Positions 49,300 through 59,472 of a stretch of DNA of 64,000 nt are shown piece after piece. This DNA is from Atrina japonica (lineage: Eukaryota; Mollusca; Bivalvia; Pterioida; Pinnidae). Position numbers and translations under genes: made by a program. Position 1 is the first letter of the stretch. The number at the start of each line of letters is the position of its first letter. The notes below the pieces were generated by a model that made no database searches, was not told where the DNA came from, and saw only the letters and a program-made list of their open reading frames with translations. Location: assembly GCA_030159075.1 (NCBI GenBank), contig BROG01000466.1, positions 25,001 to 89,000 on the forward strand. The letters are read 5' to 3'.

Positions 49300-50100
49300 T
49301 TTTACTAATTATTAAGCATTTTAAGATATCATAAAATCGAAAATTTAAATATCTTAAATTAACTCAAGATACCTTAAAATAATTTAGGATGTTTTAAAAT
49401 TATTAAAAGATATCCTAAATTCGATTATGAAAATATCTTAAAATCAGTCAGATTTTATGATATCAAGAAAATATAATTACAATATGCAGACTTTACAATT
49501 TCTCCGTCAATCTCTGTACGTGGTGTACTGTTCATTCGATCGGAATTCTCGAGTGTTTCGAAATGTTATCGGTTTTGAAAGGATAACAACGTTGCTGAAC
49601 ATAACGTATTATAATAAGTAAATATACAACAAAACGTACTCTCTGGAAAGTCGCTGTTTTCAGAGCAATTACTATGATTACAAACTTGTTTTAAATGATT
49701 TTCCCTAATACCTTTATCCCGAATAATGTCAATCGTTATATTCCGCTGATCTCCGATTCCTCAAGAAACAATACTGAATAGAGGGCGCTGCAATTATTCT
49801 AGTAAAAATGCCATAAAACACGCGGTAAGCATAATCGATCCCGGATATGCGACACAGTCGTGCGCAAAAGTTAAACAGAGCAACTATTATCATTAAAACG
49901 GCATATTTTATGATATCAAGAATTTACAACGATTTTAAGATACCATACAATCGATTTTAAGATATCTTAATACGATTCTAAGATATCTTAAAATCCATTT
50001 TATGATATATTTAAATGATTACTGATATCTTAAAATCGTTGTAAATACTTAATATCATCAATCTATCTATCTATCTATCTATCTATCCATCTCTCTTTAG
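49300..50100. repeat. AAGATATCTT palindromic repeat blocks inside a (CTAT)n microsatellite
   Basis: Two blocks (49318-49465 and 49908-50050) are made of the self-complementary motif TTAAGATATCTTAA with CGATTTTAAGATATC and TTTTATGATATCAAG variants. They enclose about 440 bp of unrelated sequence. CTAT repeats flank both outer sides (49262-49288 and 50059-50090). Looks like a foldback or MITE-type element. Confidence 0.65.
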
Positions 50101-50161
50101 TCATCTACCTATAATTAATGATTTATTTGTAATCTTATTTTATTCATTAACCATTTATTTC

Positions 50162-50164
<3 letters not shown>

Positions 50165-50247
<83 letters not shown>
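50165..50247. repeat. (AT)n microsatellite
   Basis: About 41 AT units. Confidence 0.95.
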
Positions 50248-50251
<4 letters not shown>

Positions 50252-51189
50252 CGTATTGTTAAAGTATTGTTATCTTTTTTCAATTTTGTTTATTTATTTT
50301 TAATTTGATTTCTTATGTATCTATTAATTTATTTACTAAAAATAATGATATATAATCATGATGAATTACTTTATTTTATGTATCCCATCTAATTTTCCAC
50401 ATGCTGAAAAAGCAGAGCACTGCACTTGAAATCAGAACGTCTCTGTCACTGATCAGAACAGATGTGATCTTGCATGGAACAGAAACATGCGCCATGTTAT
50501 ACGTGAGACGTTGGTCGTCTGTTTTCTGCAAACGGATTTTCTCCATACGTAAACCACCATATTACTGAACATTTTCTATCGTTGATTATGTTGTTAAACT
50601 TGACAAGAATAAACAAACAGTCCAGCAAAGCACTCACGCATTCAATCTTAAATATTTTCAAATATTTCACATATAAATGATTTCTTATATAAGTTTTTTC
50701 TTATATCATTCTGGATTGAATATGTCCAACTTGATAACATGCATTTGCCTTAAATATTTATTTTCTCAAATGAAACAATTTATTGTCTCCCTTTTCCGTT
50801 TCTCTGTGGATATTAGTAATACATATACAACTTTGAAACATCATCTACTTTACCCAAATTAAATTTCTGATATAGCATATAATTTCCGATCAATTAAATC
50901 AAGTAGCGTTAGCACGAGCCAGTACCATGACTACAGAAAACATTTCTCTACTGAGACTCAGGTAAATGCTGTTTCTCCTATCCATGCAGTAAAATGTACA
51001 ATTTAAATTGGAAATGAACATATATTCGGCTCGAAGTCACTTTTAGATCTGGTCAGCTATTATATTTCAAGTCTATATACATTTCAACATTCTCAATTGA
51101 TCAGATTTAATCTATCATGTTAATTGCACAAGTAGGTTACGTTTATTAAGCGACTAAACATAATGATTTATTGTTTTAGTTATTTTAGA
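50248..51189. other. Intergenic, nothing recognised
   Basis: AT-rich sequence; the small open frame at 50677-50862 has no domain or splice context. Confidence 0.5.
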
Positions 51190-51199
51190 GAAAGGATAT

Positions 51200-52410
51200 G
51201 CTTGTGATCCTCCTTAAGGAGGAGTCTTGTGATCCTTCTGAAGGAGAAGTATTGTCATATCCATTAAGATGTCTTGTGATCCTTCTGAAGAAGTAGTATT
51301 GTTATCTTCCTTTCTCATTCTTCTGAAGAAGTAGTTTTGTTATCTCCCTTTCTCATCCTTCTGAAGAAGTAGTTTTGTTATCTCCCTTTCTCATCCTTCT
51401 GAAGAAAATGTCTTGTCATCCTATGCCTCCCGAAGGAGAAGTCTTATAATCCTCCTATAGAAGATGTCATGTGATCTTCCTGAAGGAAATGTCGTGTGCT
51501 CCTCCTAAAGGAAAAATATTGTCATATTCCTGAAGGAGAAGTATTGTGATCCTCCTGAAGGAGAAATATTTTTATATTCCGAAAGGAAAAGTCTTTTGAT
51601 CCACCTGAAGGAGAAGTATTGTGATCCACCTGAAGAAGAAGTATTGTGATCCTCCTGAAGGAGAAATATTATCATATTCCGGAAGAAAAAGTCTTGTGAT
51701 CCACCTGAAGGAGAAGTATTGTGATCCACCTGAAGGAGAAATATTGTCATATTCCTAAAGAAAAAGTCTTGTGATCCACCTGAAGGAGAAGTATTGTGAT
51801 CCTCCTGAAGGAGAAGTATTTTTGATTCCAAAGAAAGGAGTATTGTGATCCACCTGAAGGAGAAGTATTGTGATCCACCTGAAGGAGAAGTATCGTGATC
51901 CACCTGAAGGAGAAGTATTGTGATCCTCCTGAACGAGAAGTCGCGTGATCCACCTGAAGAAGAGATCTTGTCATCCTGCTGTAGAGAAGTCTTGTTATCT
52001 TCCTGATGAAGTCGTCGTGTTATCCTGCCGAAAGAGGGCGTCTTGTTATCTTTCTGAAAAAGACGTTTTGTTATCCTCCTGAAGTAGAAGAATTGTGATC
52101 TTCCTGAAGGAGAAATCTTATAATCTTACTGAAGGAGAAGTCTTGCCATCATCCTGCAAGGAGAGGTCTTGTGATCTTCCTGAAGAAGAAGTCTTGAATG
52201 ACGGAGAAGTTTTGTGATCTTCCTGAAGGAGAAGTCTTAAATGACGGAAAAGTCTTGTGATCTTCCTGAAGGAGAAGTTTTGTTATCCTCTTGACGTAGA
52301 AGTGTAGTCATATTCCTGAAGGAGAAGTTTTGGCATCTCCTAAAGGAGAAGATTTGTGATCAACTTGAAGGAGAGGTCTTGTAATCCTCATGTAGGAGTA
52401 CATTTCTTAT
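51200..52410 (+). repeat. 25-bp minisatellite, about 45 units
   Basis: Unit GTGATCCACCTGAAGGAGAA + GTATT, strict 25-bp step in the centre (51590-51960) and increasingly diverged at both ends. The 132-codon minus-strand open frame (DHNTSPSGGSQYFSFRW...) repeats every 25 residues because 25 bp is not a multiple of three. I see no start, splice or domain evidence that it is a gene. Confidence 0.92.
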
Positions 52411-52604
52411 TTTTAAATCAACTTATTAAAACACTGAAAGATTTTAGTTTGAGGTTATTCTAAAAAGTAGAGATGGCACATAAATTTCTTAAATTGGTTG
52501 CATTAAAATATAGATATTTTATTGATGTCAAAGAAAGTGTAGCTTTAACATCTAGTCATTTTCAATATTGATAAAAATTAAAACAAAACATGCATTACAG
52601 TGTT

Positions 52605-52612
52605 ATTATTAC

Positions 52613-52661
<49 letters not shown>
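52605..52661. repeat. (ATT)n microsatellite
   Basis: About 18 units. Confidence 0.95.
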
Positions 52662-52929
52662 GGTGTAATAATACACATTCAGTATGGACATCAGTCAATA
52701 TCGTTGTATCATCACATAAGTTGGTTATGTCTATAGTATTTCTACCATAACAAGTATGGTTAAACCATGAAAAATCGGCTGATTAAACGGAAACACAGTT
52801 GTATAAAGTTTTCGAGCTAACCATATGTGGTTGACACACTCCGAGCATTTTCATTAATCGAAATAGGAACGTGAACTTTGTCAGGCACTACTTCTTGACT
52901 GAGCCCGCATTACTACTGTAATGACAATG

Positions 52930-53217
52930 TTAGTACATGAACTTGCACCAAGCCAGTTGGCGATAAAAATAATTTGAGGGAAAGGGATCCGTTATAGAAG
53001 TCTCTGACAATGTCTGGTTTCCTACAAGTATAAATATTGATGAATCTGGAGAAATTGTGATGGAAGCTGGGTACATGTCTGACGCGATCATGAGAGTCCG
53101 AGCCCGATGGTCTTTAGACGTGATGTAGACTAATGTTCCACTACACAAGTTTTCAGTTATGGTAGAAACAGATTCAACAATTCGTGTAAATTGATCATCA
53201 TGTTTATCTAACTCTTG
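52930..53217 (-). CDS. Unidentified 95-codon open segment, possibly an exon or gene relic
   Basis: Open from 53217 to a stop at 52930. Reads QELDKHDDQFTRIVESVSTI, TENLCSGTLVYITSKDHRAR, TLMIASDMYPASITISPDSS and IFILVGNQTLSETSITD. The composition, amphipathic pattern and P-x-x-I-x-I-SPD-x-x-IFILVGN run look like a protein rather than random AT-rich frame, and are reminiscent of a beta-propeller blade such as those in TRIM/NHL proteins. That resemblance is weak and from memory. No methionine at the start and no certain splice sites. Its N-terminal codons lie in the left arm of a 33-bp inverted repeat (53191-53223 / 53287-53319). Confidence 0.3.
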   Translation of the reverse strand, partial: QELDKHDDQFTRIVESVSTITENLCSGTLVYITSKDHRARTLMIASDMYPASITISPDSSIFILVGNQTLSETSITDPFPSNYFYRQLAWCKFMY

Positions 53218-53319
53218 TTAGTTATATCTTAAATTTTGAAAAAAAAAACACTCGGTAAATATCGTGTCTTTTCAAATATGAAAATGAACTAATTCGAGTT
53301 AGACAAACATGATAATCAA
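53191..53319. repeat. 33-bp inverted repeat, 63-bp spacer
   Basis: Left arm 53191-53223 (TTGATCATCATGTTTATCTA...) and the reverse complement of 53287-53319 (TTGATTATCATGTTTGTCTA...) match at about 28 of 33 positions. Together they could form a hairpin. Confidence 0.75.
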
Positions 53320-53703
53320 CTAACTCGTTGTAGAATCTCTATTTATCCAATGCTTCATTTTTGTAAAAAAATAAATGTTATTTACTTTCTTAGTAAGGTG
53401 CATCATTTTTGGGACATAACTAATGGTATCTATAATTGTAAATTTTGTAAAGGGAAATAACCCTGTATCAAATCTGATTCCATGTGCATTATGACATTGT
53501 TACACTGATAAATAAAGCAACCCTCTGTGTTTTGTGACATAGATATTATTTTATTATATCGTCTGTGTGATAATGAATATTGAATTTTGTTTATTATTAA
53601 ACAACTTCAACATTATCTTATAAACTGAAATATTTGTTTTAAAATGAAGAAAATCTAAATGTTCTCGGAAGTTTTACTGTGGCGACTCTAACTCATCTTT
53701 TCT

Positions 53704-53932
53704 TGAAAATCAATGGACTGTACTTAAAATCAATAGACTGTACTTAAATCAATGGACTGTACTTAAAATCAACGGACTGTACTTAAAATCAATAGACTGT
53801 ACTTAAATCAATGGGCTGTACTTAAAATCAATGGGCTGTACTTAAAATCAATGGACTGTACTTAAAATCAATAGACTGTACTTAAATCAATGGGCTGTAC
53901 TTAAAATCAATGGACTGTACTTAAAATCAATG
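53704..53932 (+). repeat. 20/21-bp minisatellite, 11 units
   Basis: Unit AATCAATGGACTGTACTTAA. Variants (TAGACTG, GGGCTG, CGGACTG) recur in an ordered way: each TAGACTGTACTT is followed by the shorter 20-bp spacing. Confidence 0.93.
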
Positions 53933-54558
53933 ATGTACGCCAGTCCAAATAGACATTCGTATTAGAGTATATTGTTTTGTTATTTCAAGGTTGCCGTACA
54001 TATACATGAAATGCATAAGTCCAATTCATTTACTGAAATTTTTTGGAAGAAATTGGAAATAATTGTAAGTGTTTCCTTATTATTTTGCGGTCTCAACGGT
54101 GTCTTGAATGACATAGTAAAAGTTTAATGATTACCGGCAAGGGGAAAGTTGCTATAAAACAATGAAAATAGGGTTTTTGAATTTATGATTGATGCTATAA
54201 TGTATTTTTTGTGTTTGAATGTTTCTTCAAACTAGTGAATTCGGATAACAATGAAAAGGTTTTAAACTTGTGCTAGTGGTGAATAGTTTATTTTGAGATC
54301 ACAACACATTTTAATGAAATGACAAGTATGGGGAAATTCCTATTTTAGTTTCAATATTAAACAAAATAAATGACGAGGTTTTTTATTAATAAACTGCAAA
54401 AAAGTCACAGACTTAGAGACTGTATTTCCAACTTATTATTGCGATCACACATACCGCGCCTAGTTGATTTCTGTGTCCCTTCATATTGGCCTTGAATTTC
54501 TCTTAAAGCCCTGCAAGGTTTTAGACATTTTCGTGTCTGGACATACAGATGTATGAAG

Positions 54559-54960
54559 TGACGGAAACCTCTTACTGACAAGTTATTGACTTATGAATAT
54601 CGAAAATCGCATTTGATATCAACGTTCTGCAAATTTTACAATCGGTATAATATTCTTGTTTGCGATTCCTGTGTTTCACTGAATGAAATGTTGAGTTACG
54701 TGTATGATAACGATTGTTGTGTCTTCTGCACCAGTTGTGTCGAGTATTTGTTACTCACTTATTTCATTTGGATTTGACTGGATTCCTGGCGAATGTGAAC
54801 GGTCAACAGGGGAAGCTTATTCCAACATGGCACCTGATCCCACCTCTAGATTTCCAGAGTTCCGTGTTTGTCCACAATTCACCAGATCCTTAAGATGTAT
54901 ACTTTTTTATGTGAGATTTTTATATCTTATGTTCTTTACAAATACTGGTGTTATAGTACT
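54559..54960 (+). mobile_element. 5'-truncated PLE: RT C-terminus plus 3' end
   Basis: From about 54559 the frame reads RKPLTDKLLTYEYRKSHLIS, TFCKFYNRYNILVCDSCVSL, NEMLSYV, matching the end of Penelope-type reverse transcriptases (L-T-x-KLL...Y.KSRLI.TF..FY.RY). A stop at 54775 follows, then the shared 3' block (GTGAACGGTCAACAGGGG, CATGGCACCTGATCCCACCT, TTCCAGAGTTCCGTGTTTGT). Confidence 0.75.
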
Positions 54961-55144
54961 TGGTAGTTAAGTTGCAACTACAGTGAACACTTAGTCCTTG
55001 GTTTTTGAGCCATAGTATGGGAACTGATGTTCAAATCTAACGCCAAACTAAGCATTGGCGCTTTATTGGTTATATTTCTGCTATTTCTTGATGCTAACTA
55101 ACTGAAGCTGATGTCAAATACACAATATGATACACTTGATTTAA

Positions 55145-55340
55145 TTAATTACTGCATATATTGTGCATCATTACTGTGCATCATCTGCATATACTGTACA
55201 TATATTGTGCATCATTACTGCATATATTGTGCATATATTGTGCATGCATATCATTACTGTGCATATATATGTGCATCATACTACATATATATGAACATTA
55301 CTGCATATATGATTTACTAAATATTGTGCATCACGTATTT
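55145..55340. repeat. TGCATATATTGTGCATCATTAC tandem repeat, degenerate
   Basis: Short units built on GTGCAT, CATATATTGTGC and ATCATTACTG repeat irregularly. The open frames rich in Cys, Ile and Tyr here are artefacts. Confidence 0.75.
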
Positions 55341-55431
55341 AACAATATGCAAACACGGGTTTTGCAAGGGTCTTGTTTAACGGAACTAGAAAACCAGATA
55401 TATTCATAAATGTTATTCGGCACAGTCAGAC

Positions 55432-55512
55432 ATGGCACTTTCCAGTTAAACTAGGCTTTTTACGAGAGCAATAGATTTAACTCATTAATATTTTGGAGTG
55501 CCATAAAGGTAA
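55432..55512. mobile_element. 81-bp miniature relative of the foldback element
   Basis: Starts TGGCACTTTCCAGTTAAACT and ends AACTCATTAATATTTTGGAG + TGCCA. The outer inverted TGGCACT/AGTGCCA and the inner GTTAAAC/GATTTAAC correspond to the ends of the element at 42051-42953 with the internal minisatellite absent. Confidence 0.6.
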
Positions 55513-55727
55513 ATAAATCAGTATCTTCTCTAAAAAGTAAAATGAAGAATTACCAATCATGGATAATCGTAACTCCAAGTCCATTATAACACGGACGTTT
55601 GGATATACATATGTTCTCAACGAACAGTTGTGAATCCCAAACGTCCACTGAAGAGAATGATATAGTTTTCAAATTTGTGCAACATATTGTAGGCAAGATA
55701 AACTTTATGAAAACCGTTCAATCTTGA

Positions 55728-55775
55728 CCTGTCAAGCGGCCACACCTACCTTGAGTCCATGATCTAGATCAAAAC
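55728..55775 (-). mobile_element. Short PLE 3'-end fragment
   Basis: Plus strand CAAGCGGCCACACCTACC and TTGAGTCCATGATCTAGATC correspond to CCGGTCACACCCGCCGTGAG + TCCACAGTCAA in the copy at 38690-38895. Confidence 0.4.
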
Positions 55776-56177
55776 AAACTAGGAGTGTCTTATCGTCACA
55801 GTCGGTATAGTAAGTACTTTCGAATAGGTTACTCAGTCTTATTGATGCTAGAATATGAACATATTGTATTTGATTACCGCGTTTAGGTAACTGTGTGACT
55901 TTTAAACACGTATATCAAAGCATGTAATTATGACTTGCATTCAGAACCAGGATACAAATAATAAGAATGGAAAATAATTGTTATGAATATAATTTATTAT
56001 ATAATACAAACTTGCTGAATTTCCATCATTAACCTAATCGCACCCAGTCTGACAATGATTTAAATTGTTGGTTTAGATGCATCTGAGAGAGAAAATGTAG
56101 AGTCACTTCCGTTTCAACAAATATGGGATTATATATTATATGGGATTACACAGAGTAAATAAAATTTTTATCTTTAT

Positions 56178-56990
56178 TCATTTTCTGTTTTTGAAGAAAA
56201 AAATCCGAGAGTAATTGCATTGCCTTAAAATCTTTTTAAAACGCACATATAAATAAAACATATCAGATTCCAAAGTATAAACCTTTAGGATGTTTAGGAC
56301 ACAGATCCAATTGGTTCCCATAGGAATGCTGACAGTTTGTTGAAAGACAACGTCTCCTGACATTACAAATTTATTGTCTTTTAGAAATTCCAGCATCTTT
56401 TTATATCAACTTCAGTGTATTTATGTGTAGAATCAGAGTGGTGTTTGACAAAATAAGTATCATGGGAACCAATCACTAAATATTTAAATTTTCGGGTACC
56501 ACCTTTAGTGAAACAACAGTTGTCTATGATGCTAAAAAGTATTTCTTTTAATTTCTTATGTGGAATAGTTGTGTGAAGAGTAGAGAAGTTGTGTGTTTTG
56601 ATACTATGAATTTGAGAAAAAGTTTCTAAAAGTTGTTTAGAATTTTTAAGAACCCACATCTGATTTACACCGCTTCTGGATCTGGAATAAGCAGCTGTAC
56701 AATATTACTGAAGTTTCTCCTTAACGGCTGTCAATACCTTGGTAAGGAGTAAAGATAAAGATCTAGCAGAACATTTGCTGGACCCTGCTATGTACCTCTG
56801 CTTATATGGGGTTTTATGAAGTTTAGGTATCCAATATGGATATGGTAGCTCTAAATATGTATCGGTTGTAGGTACATCAAAAGAGCGTATTTTTTAAGGA
56901 TCTCGTCCTTTAAAAGTGACCTACGTGTGTATGTAGGATTACCAGAGTTCGTATTAAACCCTAGCTCTCCTAATAAATATTATAGGAATG
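56178..56990 (-). mobile_element. PLE copy with internal deletion: RT core joined to 3' end
   Basis: Minus strand from about 56960: NSGNPTYTRRSLLKDEILK, a PYWIPKLHKTPYK-like line and IAGSSKCSARSLSLLLTKVL, then (56700-56400) YSRSRSGVNQMWVLKNSKQ, HNFSTLHTTIPHKKLKEI, VIGSHDTYFVKHHSDSTHKY, then FQQTVSIPMGTNW. These are the fingers/palm motifs of Penelope-type RT. After MGTNW (about 56312) the sequence switches straight to the 3'-terminal block (TATACTTTGGAATCTGATAT on the minus strand), so the catalytic YIDD region and C-terminus are missing. In-frame stops and frame changes are present. Confidence 0.75.
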
Positions 56991-57262
56991 CGCCTTGCAA
57001 ATAAAACTACATTATTTGTCTGCTGGGACCAGTTCGTCAATACATACAAAATGTTTTGGAAACAGCATTTTCCTTCTTATTTATTAGTTTGTTTACTATG
57101 TAGAGTACGGGGTTTGTCTATTCTGAAAACCGGACGTGTTGTAGACAGTTCACATTAAAATCAATAAACTAATTATCTGTCTAATCCGACTCAATAATCG
57201 AGAACAGCCGAAGTAAATCAGCCCGATCTTAGGTAATCTCTTTACATAGTATATAGAAATAA

Positions 57263-57285
57263 AACGTGTGTGTGTGTGTGTGTGT

Positions 57286-57317
<32 letters not shown>

Positions 57318-57318
57318 T
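57263..57318. repeat. (GT)n microsatellite
   Basis: About 27 GT units with one TC break. Confidence 0.95.
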
Positions 57319-58440
57319 GGAGTTTGAGTGTTATTTTATTCATTAACACAACACGTAAGAGTATGTAAAGACATTTCATACTGTATAAAAGATACACGAA
57401 CATGGAGAAAGCCCAAGCGGTTTATGTTGTTGTATGTGTACTTACATTATACCAGGAAATAAATAGAAAAGATTGCATGTCAAATTTCAAGTGTTGAGGC
57501 TTTTTCTATACAACGGATATACTCTAGATACCGGAACTTCATCCTTCATCTTCTCTACAGTACTAAGATTTTAACATACATTTCAACCTGTGTAATAGTG
57601 TCAACATCGCTATGTATAACATCTGAGACATTTCGTTTAAATTTAGATTAAATACATGCATTGACATAAGTTTTATAACGATTTCCTTTTTTAGAAGAAT
57701 CAGCCATGATAATTGATAAACTCATTGAAGTCATTTTTAAGGAGAAAAATTTTGTTTTAAAAATATGTTTTTTCAAAATATGAATTCTTCGTTTGCCAAA
57801 TTTTTTTATATTTATTATTTATTCATTTTATTTTATTTTATTTTTTTATTTATCATTAAATAATTTACAATGATTGGCAAGAAACAATTGTTAGCTTTAA
57901 ATTAGATTTTATGTCACGTGATAAAACAGCAGCCCTTACAGAGTCTCTAATTAGAATGACTTCCTTGTTTTAAAATATTCACTAGACCTTTGTTTACCCA
58001 TATATGTGATCATGAACTGTAATGACCTTTACTTCCTTGCGAAATAACATTTTCATGGATACAAGGGCAATCTAGAGAACTGTATTAATAAGGGAGGATA
58101 AACTCTGCCAGAGCAATGATACGGTAATATTTTTAACTAAGTATACTGTTTATTTTAAGTATTTGTTATTTCATGTGTATTATAGATGTAATTATTCACC
58201 CACAAGCATATATATGTATATATGTATGTATGTATATATGAACCTGTATATAACGCACTCCTCCCTAGGGACACAAGAAAACCAGTCTTTATAGGGAGGT
58301 GGTCTTTGTACAGAGGTTTAATGGTACTATTGGGAACAGCAAAAATGGTCTTTAATCACAGGTGATGGCTAAAGCTGGTTTTATATATATATATCCTAAG
58401 TAAATGAATAAAAGATGTCGGTTAAACGAGATAGAGAGGA
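57319..58440. other. Intergenic, nothing recognised
   Basis: AT-rich; GTGGTCTTTGTACAGAGG near 58302 recalls TIR-proximal sequence of some DNA transposons, but no pair is found. Confidence 0.4.
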
Positions 58441-58447
58441 GCACATA

Positions 58448-58450
<3 letters not shown>

Positions 58451-58509
<59 letters not shown>

Positions 58510-58533
58510 TACACACACACACACACACACACG
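58451..58533. repeat. (CT)n-(CA)n compound microsatellite
   Basis: About 25 CT units followed by about 16 CA units. Confidence 0.95.
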
Positions 58534-59336
58534 TTACAAAAACGTATACGTCGAGCCATCAATAACACCCTTTCCACAAGGCGAAATTTTGAGAGGTATG
58601 TTTTTCAGAAAACAAAATATTCCTAATTATAAATCACTGGCCGTTAGTGCGTTTAAAGTTTGGGGGGGGGATAATAGATTTTGTAAATCGCTGAAAACTA
58701 ATTAACCTCAATTAATTCTTCATTTGTGGTCTTTCTTTGCAATGAAAGTAACAGTTGTATGATACATATCTTAAATGCCAAAATATTAAAATTATACCAT
58801 GATTTATAAACCAGATTGTGGTAAAGAGTACTTAGAATGGTATGTGTAATTTTCCTAATAAAACGCTTATCAAAATACATGTGTACTAAAAAAATGAGAT
58901 GTTTGGAACTTTGGCTGTTACGGATTTTTGAGGCAAAACCAATAACATGAATAGATTATAACAGAAATTGTCGAAAAACGGTAAACCCCCTATTATAGTT
59001 TGATGGATGTCTAAAACATACCCGTCTTTTGAAAGCATAATCGCATACCTTTAGACCCGTTTCACTTTATATTGTAGGATAAAGTTCTACTACAAATAGT
59101 ATTCCGTTAGCATAGAAAAACTTTCAATATTCTAGTGTTCAGTTATTTCTACCTTTTATGTAACTAAGAAATATATTTATAAGCACTTTACAAAACAACT
59201 TATGTAACGGCAATTAAATAAATCAACTAAGATTTCCCATATTTTATCAAAATATACTTCAAAATTTCCATTAGACTAGGCTTAATGTTCAAATTCTGTT
59301 TTGCACTGTCATATAACCTGAATACCTAATCTAAAT

Positions 59337-59340
<4 letters not shown>

Positions 59341-59394
<54 letters not shown>

Positions 59395-59472
59395 TGTGTG
59401 TATGTGCGAGAGAGTGTGTGTGTGAGAAAGTGAGAGGGAGAGAGTGTGTGTGTGAGAGAGAGAGAGAGAGAT
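59341..59472. repeat. (GA)n/(GT)n mixed microsatellite
   Basis: GA units with interspersed GTGTGTG blocks. Confidence 0.95.
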
